From contig CM032665.1 of NCBI GenBank assembly GCA_019095985.1, forward strand, positions 40,825,929 through 40,889,928: a DNA stretch of 64,000 nucleotides, written 5' to 3'. Below the pieces are notes generated by a model. It searched no databases, was not told where the DNA came from, and worked only from the letters and a program-made list of their open reading frames with translations. Of this stretch, positions 21,077 through 32,861 are shown piece after piece. The stretch comes from Streblospio benedicti (lineage: Eukaryota; Annelida; Polychaeta; Spionida; Spionidae). How positions within the stretch are numbered: position 1 is the first letter of the stretch; every line of letters starts with the position of its first letter. Position numbers and translations under genes: made by a program.

Positions 21077-21175
21077 TAGGGATACTTTATTTACTGGATG
21101 TATGTATTTGACAACAATGGTTTCATTGATATATCAGTTTGAGTAAAGCAAAAACAAAATGTCTTTAAATTTACT

Positions 21176-21181
21176 TTATTC
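21176..21181 (-). promoter_or_regulatory. polyadenylation hexamer of the C1q gene
   Basis: AATAAA on minus (within gattgaataaagtaaat), about 350 nt past the stop codon at 21530. It implies a 3'UTR of roughly 370 nt. Confidence 0.6.
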
Positions 21182-21529
21182 AATCACATGGTCTAAAATA
21201 AGACGGCTTAGAATAGGTGTGCAACAAGTTTCCGATGCAGAAATAGGTATACGTGAGAACCCAAAATGAAAAATAAAAATTGACAACTTCCTTTCAAGAC
21301 ATCATCGGTATACCTTCACTTAAGATCTTCATGGATGTAAATGTTCCCTATACATGTGTGGTGCACATTTTCCCCTGAGAAGATGGTCGATCCCTAGAAA
21401 ACGGCTTCAAATTTAGAGTGAAATGATAAAAAATCTTTACGTGTAAGTATGAAGTAGAAAACGTTTATGTTTGAAGTGGCAACAAGACACACACACTTCC
21501 TAACTGGACCGTCATGTGTGGGCGATGGT

Positions 21530-23068
21530 TTAGATATTAGGTATTCTGAAGCCAGTAAAATAAGTATATTGGTAGTTGAATGTCATTGGCGTTGTGGGGG
21601 ACGTAGACATAACGGCCTCTAGCCAGACAGCTTTCTGATCCTCACATTGGACAATCGCTTGAGTTGATGCGGAAGAGTACCGGGTGCTGAGGTTTTCCTT
21701 AGTCTTCGGCCCTTTTTTCCAAACATTTCCTCCCACCATCAGTCGCACTTCTGTCGGTCTAGTATCCCCCGAATTTGCAGCCATGGTTACAGACCAAGAG
21801 AAAAAATAAATTTCGTCATCAGGACAAATAAACAGACCAACATTTGGGAAATAATACCCACCTTCATTGGTGCGAACGCTATCAAACTTTAAAGTATTAC
21901 CGTCTAACAAAACCTCATGCTGAGAGAACCTGACGTGAAAAGCAACAATAGACCGGCCGGGGTCCACAAGTTCAAAACCAGAAAATGAAGTGGTCTCAGC
22001 AACATATGTTTTACTGCTTCCCCCATATATTTCGATATAATAACTTGAGGAGGAACACTGAAAAACTACAGTAGCGGAAGAGGTACCGCTATCTTCACTT
22101 GTTTGGTATGTGTTATATGCATATGTTAAAAAAAATTGGCTGCTACCACTCCGCCGAAGCTGTGCGTAAGTACCACTCGAAGTCACATGTGTGCTGGTGG
22201 AAAAAACATAAAAACCTGACCGTGGGCAAGTAAACCTCCCAGTAGCTGGATTGTACCTATTTCCTATATTTATTACACTCTGATCAAACAATATTGGATT
22301 ATAACTACTTGAATCAAACGACAACTGAGCGGTGAATGCCGCCTTAGAACTATAGCTATTTTCAAAAATCTTGAATCCCGATATTGAGGTGTACTCTGAT
22401 TCTACATAATTACAATAGTCTGCGCTGGAATACAAGTGCAAACAATACTGTGCTTTAACCCAAAATTGAGACCCAGCAGTACATTGAACTACAGAAGACA
22501 TTGTGGAAGTCCCACTAGACTCTAAAGTACCCGTAGTATTATCCGCTGTGACAGGACCGTACTTAATCATTGTTCCATCTTTCATCAGAGTTCCAATGAG
22601 TCTTCCCTTATAAGCATGAACTGACCAGCTAAGAAAGTAGACGTCGCTGTCGGGACACTGGAATGTCCCCAGTTCGTTAACGTTATTCCCCACGTCAATG
22701 AGAATGTCATTGAATGAAACGTGCTGAGCATCATTGATGAGTTTTCTGTTTTTAATCTCAGCGGTGAACGCAGCAGTGACGTTGGAGATCGTCAGCGTTT
22801 CTGGTCCATTGCAATGTCTACATTCAGTATTAGCACCAGGACAGTTTGAACAGTTCATTTCCTCTTTGGTTGGGATATCCGGGGTGCAGTCTTTGAAGTC
22901 AGATGCGTTGTCTTCAATAGCTGGGAGATCCGTGTCATTCGCGGGTTGCATTCTCTGCGTTCTCCCAAGCATTTTCGTAAGTGGCATGGTCTTGCCAGGA
23001 TGAGACCTGCTCAAAGTCGGACTGCATGCCAGTGCCAGCACCAGCACCATGAAGATTGCTTTTTTCAT
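21530..23068 (-). CDS. secreted protein with three C1q domains
   Basis: This single coding exon encodes 512 residues. It starts MKKAIFMVLVLALACSPTLS, a clear signal peptide. A Cys-rich linker (CSNCPGANTECRHC, about residues 75-95) follows, then three tandem C1q-type domains of ~130-140 residues each (about 97-235, 240-375 and 380-512). Each opens with an AFTAE/AFTAQ/AFHVR-type strand, carries a (F)xCPxxxxYxFSWS-type core, and closes with SGF or TGF. There are no Gly-X-Y collagen repeats, so it belongs to the non-collagenous secreted C1q group, often linked to innate recognition in invertebrates. I chose the ATG at 23068 because it lies 12 nt after an acceptor (cttatttgcag) and begins the signal peptide. 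Recognition of sugars or microbes is inference from the family. Confidence 0.9.
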   Translation of the reverse strand: MKKAIFMVLVLALACSPTLSRSHPGKTMPLTKMLGRTQRMQPANDTDLPAIEDNASDFKDCTPDIPTKEEMNCSNCPGANTECRHCNGPETLTISNVTAAFTAEIKNRKLINDAQHVSFNDILIDVGNNVNELGTFQCPDSDVYFLSWSVHAYKGRLIGTLMKDGTMIKYGPVTADNTTGTLESSGTSTMSSVVQCTAGSQFWVKAQYCLHLYSSADYCNYVESEYTSISGFKIFENSYSSKAAFTAQLSFDSSSYNPILFDQSVINIGNRYNPATGRFTCPRSGFYVFSTSTHVTSSGTYAQLRRSGSSQFFLTYAYNTYQTSEDSGTSSATVVFQCSSSSYYIEIYGGSSKTYVAETTSFSGFELVDPGRSIVAFHVRFSQHEVLLDGNTLKFDSVRTNEGGYYFPNVGLFICPDDEIYFFSWSVTMAANSGDTRPTEVRLMVGGNVWKKGPKTKENLSTRYSSASTQAIVQCEDQKAVWLEAVMSTSPTTPMTFNYQYTYFTGFRIPNI

Positions 23069-23283
23069 CGTCAAGAGTGTCTGCAAATAAGAAAAAAAAT
23101 CTTGAACAGCATACCAATGGTTAGTGAAAGCAAAGATGGAATAGAACTGATATAATAGCTAGCGATGGTGATATATAAGAGCCGAATAATTTATCCAAAA
23201 ACAATTAGTTATATGACAAGATAAAATAGCCATATTTTTTTTACATTATATCATAGTTCAATAATTAAATACATATGGCTTAC

Positions 23284-23540
23284 CTGTTACCTCCCTTAAT
23301 TCGCCAAGAGCAAAAGTGTTTAGAAACTGGCGTGCACTGGCATGAAGACACTGGGCCCACGCCTCAGTTTTATATGCATCTATGGAGTGTTTACGTCTGC
23401 CGCACGATATGACTTGATACACGGACATCATAATAGTAAACACCTTGTTGTTCGAGTGCAGCTATCACTTCAAACAGAATTTTTTATACGGAATACCCTT
23501 CTGTGTGATAACGTCCTACACGGCGAGCGCATGTCTTATT
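23284..23540 (-). other. probable 5'UTR exon of the C1q gene
   Basis: A good donor (cag|gtaagcc) at 23283/23284 pairs with the acceptor at 23081/23082 just before the start codon. The 5' end is placed near 23540 because a TATA-like box lies ~25-30 nt upstream. No coding frame joins in phase with the signal peptide, so this exon should be untranslated. Confidence 0.5.
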
Positions 23541-23563
23541 CACGAGTTAGACAGGACAGTCGG

Positions 23564-23576
23564 ATACTATAAATGG
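23564..23576 (-). promoter_or_regulatory. TATA-like box of the C1q gene
   Basis: Minus-strand catttatagtatc, at a fitting distance from the presumed 5'UTR exon. The sequence match is moderate. Confidence 0.4.
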
Positions 23577-26500
23577 GTGAGCTGTACACAAGTATAACGT
23601 TTTCAGCACAAATATGGTATTTTGTTCAAAACACAGTGTGTTCAAACAACTTATAAAATATCAATAACCTTATATCATATAACTAAAGACACAAAACTAT
23701 CTTGCTCATTTCAAGCAGTATAGTTCCGACACCCCAATAGGATCTCAAATGAAAATAAGATTTTTTTTATCTATGAACCCTGTGTAATTTTTTAAACAAA
23801 CAACTAAACGTGACAAATCACGTATACATTTCACGTGTTTTACATCTACTTTTACACTGAACATCACGATGGTTGTTTGAGTGTAAATAGCGGCCAAAAG
23901 TACCATCGCAGATAACATTAACCAATAATATTAGAATTAACTGATATCTATGGTGCAAAGGGATGATTGTGAACTCCACATGCGGGGGTTTTTGGTAAGA
24001 AAGACATTTTAATGATATTCGATTCGAAAATATCGTTATAGGCATGCACGTTGGTGCTAAATTTATCGACATTCTGAAAAATGGTACACAGGTGAAAACA
24101 ATGTGCATGTTAATAAAAAATGTTTAAGACTTGTTTGGATATTAAACGAAATTGGCACAATTAACAAAATTTTGTCATAAGATAATAATGTACACACGAA
24201 TTTATACTTTTACATTTAAAATTTTTACATTGACATTTGTTGTTTAATTCAATACAACAATGTTTGGATTGTGCAGGTCACTGCTGCTATTACGTGAATA
24301 AACATTTCAATAGTATCTCTTCGTTTGATTAATAAGTAAAACTATCTAGAATGCATGAATACGCTCGTTGTTTTAACACCTGCAGCTATCATTGCAAACA
24401 GTTCAAGTCACAAAATCACCATGACATCATGAACACAAACTGGTGTCAATATGTTCGTACTATGGCCAAGGGTGTTAAATTTAGCAAGAATTCACAATGC
24501 TGTCATTGTAATGTGTCTGATAAACCATCGCATGATGGTAAAATGACTACCAGCGGTGTTCTATGTGTGCCAGTTGAGGTGTACACACTTTTACATCACT
24601 GTAAAAATATCTTTGTGCCATCACGATGACGTTCATGAAGAAAGAAAAAAAAAATCCTGATTGACCATACATGTTTCTGTCACTGAGTGGACATGTAGTC
24701 AGACTTGTAACTAGAAGGCTGTGAGCGCAATTCTTCGTCTGGTTTCGTGGTGTGTGTTGAGATAACTCATTCCTAAACGCTTGAACACTGCTCCGTCTGC
24801 CCGCGCTATGGCTGTGACATGTTGTATGCTCGACAGGGATTTGGGAAAGATTTATAATGACAGGATGCCAATGACCTGGTGTCAATACTGCACAGTAGCG
24901 AGTTGAGAGCATGCACTAAACAATAAAGTTTAGTCCATTGGACAGCTATGTGCGAAGCCACGGTCTACTTTCATTTATCCAATAAAATGTGTACCGTAAT
25001 AGATATGAGTTATTAATGCATGGCGGTGTGGTTTTTCTATTGTTTGCTGTGGTTTGCTATATTAATAGACAAAACCCGAGATGGTGTGTGAGACGTAGAT
25101 TATTTTGGCCTACATTTGATACACAGGTTGATATTTTTTACCTACATTTGATATACAGGTTGATATTTTAGATATCAACCGGCCATGCAGGTTGCCATTT
25201 TGATTTTGCTATGTTTTGCTATTTTGATGCGTGCTCAGAGGCATTCAGAACACAAACTAAACCTAAGACACTATACCGTCTAACCACTTCAAACCACGGA
25301 CGTTGAATAAATTTGAGAAGGAGTCTGTTCACTCGAAACATGTAAATAAATAAAGATATGTAAAGTTTTGATCGTTTTTTTTGAATAATTATTGACAGCA
25401 AAAAGAATGCAAACAAATAGAAAATAGCATGACTACTTTTCAGGTTGTATATATATAGCCATCCACTTACATTAACCAAAATGTGTGTGTTTATGCAAAT
25501 CATGGTATATCATAATGTACACAAGCATCACACCATACTCAACATGAACTGATCAACCTCAACTTCATGAATTATCTAGTACATAATTGTACTTTATTGG
25601 ATCTGGGTGTAAGGACTGATAGAGAGGATTCTTGCGCCATATCCTAGGCGCTATTTCACAGCCAATAATGCGACTCACCCATATGATAATATATATTTTT
25701 TTCGAGCCAATAGGTGAAGTCCATGGGCTCGAAATTTAAATGAATTATGTTTTTTATGCATATATGATTTGGTAAATATTTACACCTATAGTAGCAGTGA
25801 AAATACAGATACTATGAACCCCTATGCTACATACCTAATTAACAGAACTTAACAATAAAATAGCTTTTAGACCATAGGGTATATGTGCATGTGTGCATTG
25901 AAGACTGAATACTAATGTTACTTTTCCGTACATTGTATCTTATCATTTTAAAATGCGTGTGCATGTCGTTTGCCTATGTTTGCTATAGAAACTTATAATG
26001 TAAGACACTAGCTGGATACTTGTTGAGTGTTGGAATACTTACGGTGTTTTGTTGTATATGAGTTTCCATGTGAATGCTCATCTCTCGTACAAGCGGTGAG
26101 GTACAGTCCAATGGAATCTGGGGGAGTGTGTAACAAAACCCATAGCTCTGTTAGGGTCTCCAGTGCGCAGTCACACAGGTGGTCGCTGAGTATAAAGTAG
26201 GTAAGTTAATTTGCACTGGACTAGGAATAAGCCCTCATGTTACACACACCTTGTAAGATTGTTTTGTTCTTAATATGGCCACTTGTAGATTTAATACCAG
26301 TACACTACCACCCAGTACAGCCATTACTGAAGACAGCCATTAGGGCTTTATCTTCTGATACTCAACTATCTTTGAGGACAGCAATAGATACCCCTCCATC
26401 TGACAACCTGGATTCTCCTGTAAGGGAGGACTTTAGGCCCCATTCAACTATCTAGGCCTTTTGTGAGACCAGGGGTCTGTACACCACCCACACAGCACGT

Positions 26501-26734
26501 GGCACTCAGACCCCGGGTGTTAGGGTGTTCGCAATGTCTCCGGAACACAACAAGGAGGAGTGCGGCTCAGGGGAGTCAGAGCAGGTCGGCTGCGCTCACG
26601 CGCACGCGCCATTCCACCCGTCCTGTCGGCCGTGTGAACACGGCAGGGCATGTAGGAGCTACTTTGTTCACACTACCACTATTCTGACATAGCTGAAGAC
26701 GGGTTTTTCAACCCTAAGCTTCTATTTGACTATG

Positions 26735-26795
26735 TCAAGTGGGCCTGATGGGACTCGAACTCACGACCCAAGGTTGTGAGACTAGAATATACAAG
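26735..26795 (-). repeat. tRNA-derived SINE remnant
   Basis: Minus strand reads cgtgagttcgagtcccatca, a good pol III B box with a tRNA-like context, without an intact tRNA around it. Confidence 0.45.
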
Positions 26796-27768
26796 CATAT
26801 ATATAGAATCCTGACATTCATAATCTGCACCTTCTGCATTTTTTGTGTCCCGTTTCTAGCACACTGGATAAATCAGTGCATGTTTTACATTTATTATTTT
26901 CAGATCGTTCTACTATTACTTACTGCAATTATTATCATCGCTATATCCGTGGGTATCCCAGTAATTTGGCCTCTGCTAGCGTTGCTGTTAGTTGGAAGTT
27001 GTTATCATTTGGTAGGGGCAGGTTTAGTGGATTAAATACTGGACACAGTGAATGAGGTGAAGCATAAAATGATCGCCAATCAACCAACTCAACCTGTTTT
27101 CACGGACGATTGGAGAATTATTGGTATGTTTTAAGGGTAAATTGATTAAAATTAAGAGTATATATTGTTTGTTCTTGAATTCAATGTTCTAATTATTAGA
27201 AAGTGGTATTTAGTTCTTACAGCAAATGTTCTTATTATTTGAAAATGAAACAACAAAAATGTGTAGATATCGTGCACGAGTTGGATTATTGCACTGGCAG
27301 ATTCGAGACACATTTATCTTGAAGGTAACACGTACACCCGTCTTATGTTTAAATAGAGTATTCCTGGCAAAAAATTCCGCCAATAACCCACGCTGATTGG
27401 TCGAACAGGCGAGTCAATTATACGATATGCACGCGTGCTAAGGGCTGTAACGCATGCGCAACCGCACGAGTAAACATTTTGACAATCTTCCGACTTCCAA
27501 CTAATATTTTACAAAATTCTAGTTGTTGGATTAATTATTTCTTGGTGTCAAATCAATCGCATATTCGTCCTTTATCATTCACAAATGTTTTATAGTGGAT
27601 AATTTCGAAACTATGCTAAATATTCAAAGGTTTTAACTGAATAATAGCCGCTGAGTCGCATGGTCAAAATGGCAATGAGAACGTTATGATATGATTTATT
27701 TTCAAATAAAAAACGAATATGACACTCATTTAGTGTGGATTTTAGCCATTTTAGTCATGATAGAATGG

Positions 27769-27908
27769 TGGCTTGGAGCATTCGATTGTCGGGATTTGAT
27801 CGTAGAATTTTGCACGGTGATGTGTGATTGACACACGCGTTCGTGTCAATCACACATCACCGCGGCAAAATTCTACGATTGACCCTCCAATCTCGTGCTC
27901 AAATCCCT
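27769..27908. repeat. long palindrome, arms ~65 nt, almost no spacer
   Basis: The core gtgatgtgtgattgacac is followed directly by its reverse complement gtgtcaatcacacatcac. Pairing extends through cgtagaattttgc on both sides and more loosely beyond. It could extrude a cruciform; probably a fold-back MITE. Confidence 0.75.
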
Positions 27909-28857
27909 ACATTCTGCTCATTAGCATAGAGCCGAAGGTGGCAGATTGTTAATTTTGATGCAAAGTTGACTGCTCGCCTGTGTTCGGGCTGTACCTGTGT
28001 TAATTGTGCACTCGGTGCAATTGCGTCTGAAATATGACAGTCGTTCGGCAATCTGCGGTATTTTTCAATCTTTCATACATATATACTCTTTCGCATAGTC
28101 TGCCGTATTAGCGTCAATCACTCTGAAATATGTGTACACACAGTTATACTTCCATTTCACTGTAAGCCAAGCAAGGCAGATTATTGCAAATTACAGGCGA
28201 TTCCGCTGGCACTTGGAGTATGATAAAAAACGTATGCTGATTTTCGGACGAATGTCTTAGTGGAATGGGGAAGGGTAGTGGGATATATAGTGATATATTG
28301 AATTGATTATTATAATGCACCTAATTAGACCCAGCATGTCCTAATTTCTGTAGTGAAAACTTTGCTGAGTACATTATGTTTCTGCTGACTATCCTGAGCA
28401 TATTAGTAAGCAGCAGCCCGGAGACTATATCTCAAAAACACATCACCACGTTTTCACATGACGACTGGTGTGGAATGATTATGTCCTCTATGTTGGTCAC
28501 TAGAGATGGTACTTTAAAAACAATAGGGGCGGTGCCTAAAAACAGTGTGTGTTATTGAATTATATGTGTATACAACATGGGAAAATCGAGATATCGTAGT
28601 TGTTACCAGGAACCAATAGCGAAGGATCTTATTTCAACGAGAAGTGCAACTCCTGACAAAATAAAACATATATCCCACCGTCTGTTCTCGGCAAAAACAA
28701 ATAGCTAAAAGACTTACGGGGAAGGTAAGTGAAATCACCATTTCTTACCTTCAATACCTATAGATTGTTTCAATGGATATGTTTGCAATGTCAGTTCTTC
28801 TATTTATGGCGCCTGGTGGTCATTTATCAAATTCCAAAGATTAATTCATAATCTTGT

Positions 28858-28957
28858 NNNNNNNNNNNNNNNNNNNNNNNNNNNNNNNNNNNNNNNNNNN
28901 NNNNNNNNNNNNNNNNNNNNNNNNNNNNNNNNNNNNNNNNNNNNNNNNNNNNNNNNN
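28858..28957. other. assembly gap (100 N)
   Basis: Exactly 100 Ns, the usual placeholder for a gap of unknown size. Structure across it cannot be judged. Confidence 0.99.
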
Positions 28958-30480
28958 TTGTGCTCTCTGTGAAACGCAACAAAATCAAAATTCATATAGC
29001 CATAATAACTTATTTTAGATGACTAATAATTAAGAAAATGAACCTTATAAAAATAAAGACAATGATCATATACATTGGACATATCAATTACTCAATCTAT
29101 TATTGAAATATATTGGGCAACAGTTTTGGTTCAGAAACACATAATACAAACTGTATTTAATCTAGGGTCAACAATTATTGGCTGTGTGCTAAGGTGTACA
29201 GAGATCTAGGGGTGGTGTGGGTGTAACGACGTGCGTTTTAGTGTTAACAACCACCCACCAACTGTGGTCGTTATTACCGACACCTTAACCACGTTTTTAG
29301 GGACGATTTGAAGTTTTATAAGCCGTAAATTGGATCAACGACAAATACTGTAAGCGACGGAAAACAGTACAACGACGTCGTAAAGGCCTTTATAAGCCCG
29401 ACCCCAGGTTAGTTTGTGCGGAAAATCACCAAACTGCCGACTATTCATTTTTTACAGTTTACACGGCACATACTCATACAGCAGAGGGTAGACTCGAGTG
29501 CATAATGTCTAAAGCTGGTTTAAAATATGTAAGTTTACTGCCGCATTTGTGTGGGTTGTATATGAATAAAATATTGGCAACAAATCTGTAAAATGCGAAA
29601 CCATTATATATGCAGACATCTTGGTTGATCATGGTCAAACGTGGTGTGCACATCTGTGATTTGAAATGTAATAAGACACGAATACCTGTAGCCCTAATTG
29701 AGCTTTGTATATAAGAACTGTATCACCTTATCATACTACCACGGTATCCAAAGCGGCTCCATCCTGGCCTTGAGTTTGTCCTCTCTCCATGGCATAAATT
29801 GCATTTCCACCTAGGCAGTATGTGTTTCTCTATATATCTCTGTATGTAACAAGACCTCGGGTGCCGTCTGTTTTTATATTAGATACTAAAGAAGATACCA
29901 TGGCAGCTGGTGGTGTGAAATGGGAGGGTAACACGTGGCACTTAGTGAGAAGTGTACTCTAAGTGTGTGCGCATAGACACTCTTTTATGACGCTTGGCGT
30001 TAGCTCAAATTACAATTACCATTCTCAACCTGTCAGAAGTACATCCGCAAGCACGGCAGATTCAATGAGTGGGCTTAATAGAGGGGTTCCACAGTATTAG
30101 GTTGACTGATTTTCAGTGGGGCCCCGAAAAGATCTTTAGAGAATATGAAAACTGTCTGGTTCAACATGTTACGCGACGTATATAGTACGCTTTGGACACA
30201 ACTTGACGTTTTACTCACAAGGTGAACAGTGGTGGTTAAAGATTATTAATGACAGTCTGGATTGAAGCGATCTTTGTGACAAATAATTATTGATGGGCAA
30301 AATAACCTGTCGTTGACTTATGGTGTTTACATGCATCTTAAAGAAGTATGAATCTTTCATCTATTTTTGTTGAATACTATGTTCACCATTTTAATGTTTT
30401 ACTAAGACACATAATCATTAGACAGAACCAAATGCCCAAGCCTCACCACTCTAAGCACTAAACATTGGATGACTCGAGTA
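28958..30480. other. spacer, no supported gene
   Basis: Mostly AT-rich. It holds one possible plus-strand first coding exon, ATG at 29504 reading MSKAGLKY followed by donor gtaagt, downstream of a moderately GC-rich stretch. I found no partner exon, so no gene is called. Confidence 0.45.
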
Positions 30481-30482
30481 AA

Positions 30483-30598
30483 TATATCTGATACATTCGT
30501 AGGCTAGTAAAACAAAAATACTCTCTACTGTATGTGTGTGTTATATATCTGATACAGTCGTAGGCTAGTAAAACAAAAATACTCTCTACCGTATGTTA
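30483..30598. repeat. two-copy tandem repeat (~61 nt)
   Basis: atatctgatacattcgtagg ... aatactctctactgtatgt is followed by a second copy with few differences. Confidence 0.7.
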
Positions 30599-30614
30599 AA
30601 AATAGTGCATATTT

Positions 30615-30752
30615 TCTGTGGTTATATTTTGCGGCAGAGATTATATTTTGCGTCACCACAAGTCTATTTTCGGCTGTGTGGTTACGTTTTGCGTTAACGC
30701 AAAACATAACTGGTTATGTTTTGCGGCTGGTTATATTTTGCGGTCTAACAAA
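30615..30752. repeat. short inverted and direct repeats of a TTATATTTTGCGG word
   Basis: ggttatattttgcgg-type words occur about five times in 140 nt, with a palindrome ttttgcgttaacgcaaaa in the middle. No gene function is seen. Confidence 0.6.
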
Positions 30753-30782
30753 TATATCCAGTTTTGTAAAATTACCACAATA

Positions 30783-31097
30783 ACGCAACCCCCCCATTCC
30801 ACATGGTGGACTGTAGATCGAGATGATTCAGAATACATCATATTTCTCATTTTTGGGTGTATCGTGGGTGATATGGCTTCGAATGTGGAGTTCTCTGGCT
30901 GGTTTAGTAGTTCCTGGTGGGAATGGCGCACTTTTGATTGGTTTTGGTTTTTAATATGTTATCACTCCTTCAAAGTGGTTTGTGCGTTTTTCGGCCGATG
31001 GCAAAAGAATATTGATCTGGTAAATTGGACTAGGGTCTATATACCACTGGAGTTTATAGCCTTGGAGCATTTGGACCATACTAAGCTCTTTCTGGTT
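30783..31097. repeat. diverged copy of non-coding repeat unit A
   Basis: Begins ccccattccacatgg like unit A (31098). It shares gatnntgg(c/t)t(c/t)naatgtggagt and ttttcggcc words but is shorter. The 187-residue open frame over it has no domain and covers a repeat, so I do not call it a gene. Confidence 0.55.
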
Positions 31098-31676
31098 AGA
31101 CCCCCATTTCACATGGCCGATCCTAGCTCCAGATCCTCCAAAAGACACCCGATTTGTCATTTCTGGGTGGATCGTGCGTGATCTGGCTCCAAATGTGGAG
31201 TGATTTGGTTGATTTGGCAGCGAATGGGCCCATTTTGGCCGGTTCTGGGCTGACCTTTCTTTTTTCGGTTTGTGTGCTCCATCGCCAAGCTTTTCGGGGC
31301 TGTCTGGGCTTTCTCTAGTAATTGCAACGTCCTAAGGTCTCTTTGCTTAACTGTGGCCTCGTCTGCTGCTTTGAAAAGATGTATTGTGACAGATGAAACC
31401 GTAGTTGCCGCCGCTACCATTACAATCAAAAGCAATGGAATCATGAAACGGAAGCATCTTTTTCAACAGCATGATGCTCCAATACAAATGGTGTCCACCT
31501 TGGGAAAATGACACATTTCTGACGAGTTCTGGCCCAAAAGGTGTTATCACTTCTCTGGAGAAGTGATTTTGACTTTTTTCGGCCTGTGGGCTCCCGTTAT
31601 AGGATTATTGAGATGTTAATCTGGATCAACGTTTTGGTTTTCTGGTTCGTCAGGATGACTAACTTGTTCATCGTTA
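31098..31676. repeat. non-coding repeat unit A
   Basis: Starts cccccatttcacatggccga. Its first ~75 nt also start unit B at 31677. Most of its length is found again, inverted, at 32392-32861 (A'). It has no credible coding frame and looks like a non-autonomous DNA transposon or MITE of unassigned family. Confidence 0.7.
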
Positions 31677-32260
31677 TGGCCCCCATTTCACATGACCGAT
31701 GCTAGCTCCAGATCCTCCAAAAGACGCCCAATTTGTCATTTCGGGCTGGATCGGCGGATTTGTATCAATATTTATTACGTAACCGTCTGAAGACGAAGCT
31801 TGCCATAGTCAGTGAGCCGTACAAGCCGTCAGAGACGTTGTAGGTGACGGTAAAGGGCCGAGACAGACGAAACACAATGAAGAGGTGTGATGATCGGCTG
31901 CCACAAATAGCGGCTTCGTGGCCATTAGACCGTGAAATACCATCAGCTTTGGTCTTTCAACACGTGTTTCTCTTCCAAACAGCAGCATGACGGACCTAGG
32001 GCCGTACCCAAAATATCGTCTAAGTATATGGTCGTCTCTGCTGGTGAGCATCAACTTGAATATCTTCAAGGCCGCCTTCTGAAGCTTCATCATCTTCATC
32101 TTCTACAGTCTCTTGTATTATTCTCTCTTCTCTCCTCCTTCTGGTGTTGTTTTTGAGCTACAACATGATTACGTGCAACGGCTGTGATTGTTACAATTAT
32201 TTCGTTGCCCAATCATTGTAAATACGTCTTTGAGTTTAACCCTTCAGAGACACGAACGAT
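31677..32260. repeat. non-coding repeat unit B
   Basis: Shares the terminal ~75 nt with unit A, then differs. It is found again inverted at 39582-40165 (B'), with shared words such as ccgtgaaataccatcagctt and gggtttaac/gttaaaccc-type ends. No gene is seen. Confidence 0.7.
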
Positions 32261-32391
32261 GACCCCCCTGTGACCTTTAGGATGGACTGGAGGACAAGGC
32301 AAGCTAATGGGACCATTCAGAACTAGTACACCATAAAACGGGAACATCTTTGTGGAAATTGTCAGCAACCCCACCGTTAGCAGAGAGAGAC

Positions 32392-32861
32392 CTAACGATG
32401 ATCAAGTTTGTTCTCCAGACGAACCAGAAAACCAAACCGTTGATCCAGATCAACATCTCAATAATCCTATAATGGGAGCCCACAGGCCGAAAAAAACTCA
32501 AAATCACTTCTCTAGAGAAGTGATAACACCTTTCAGCCCAGAACCCGGCAGAAATGTGTCATTTTCCCCAGGTGGACACCATTTGTATTGTAGCATCGTG
32601 CTGTTGAAAAAGATGCTTCCGTTTCATGATTCCATTGCTTCGGATTGTAATGGTAGCGGCGGCACCTACGGTTTCATCTGTCAAAATATATATTCTCAAA
32701 GTAGCAGACGATGCCACAGTTAAGCAAAGAGACCTTAGGACGTTGCAATTGCTAGAGAAAGTCCAAAGACAGCCCCGAAAAGTTTGGCGATGGAGCACAC
32801 AAGCCGAAAAAAGAAAAGTCAGCCCAGAACCGACCAAAAGTGGCCCATTCCCTGCCGAACC
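32392..32861. repeat. inverted copy of unit A (A')
   Basis: Reverse complement of most of 31200-31670 (for example ccacaggccgaaaaaa against ttttttcggcctgtgg). Cut at its right end by the LTR retrotransposon. Confidence 0.7.

Larger units (their letters stand above)
15691..21150. other. intergenic spacer with repeats
   Basis: No exon could be supported by frame plus splice sites. It holds a tRNA-derived SINE (17555-17665), MITE fragments (about 19108-19345 and 19890-19965), G-runs, and a GC-richer patch at 18590-18690 with a CArG box and AP-1-like sites. It could contain the 5' end of the minus-strand membrane protein gene. Confidence 0.5.
23580..28857. other. intergenic spacer with repeats
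   Basis: No supported exon. It holds a two-copy 35-nt repeat at 25115-25165 (tttgatanacaggttgatat), a MITE fragment near 25598-25680, a B-box-like SINE remnant at 26735-26790 (minus), a long near-perfect palindrome at 27769-27908, and a CCAAT-like (gattgg) plus gcatgcgca patch at 27395-27470. Confidence 0.5.

Noticed and set aside
24351-24629. 92-residue Cys/His-containing open frame
   Set aside because: The cysteines do not form a known spacing, there is no signal peptide, and the base composition is like the spacer.
26739-27035. 98-residue hydrophobic open frame
   Set aside because: It begins inside a tRNA-derived SINE remnant and its hydrophobicity follows from AT-rich sequence; no splice or family support.
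30618-31181. 187-residue plus-strand open frame
   Set aside because: It spans dispersed repeat units, has no recognisable domain, and related repeat copies do not keep the frame.
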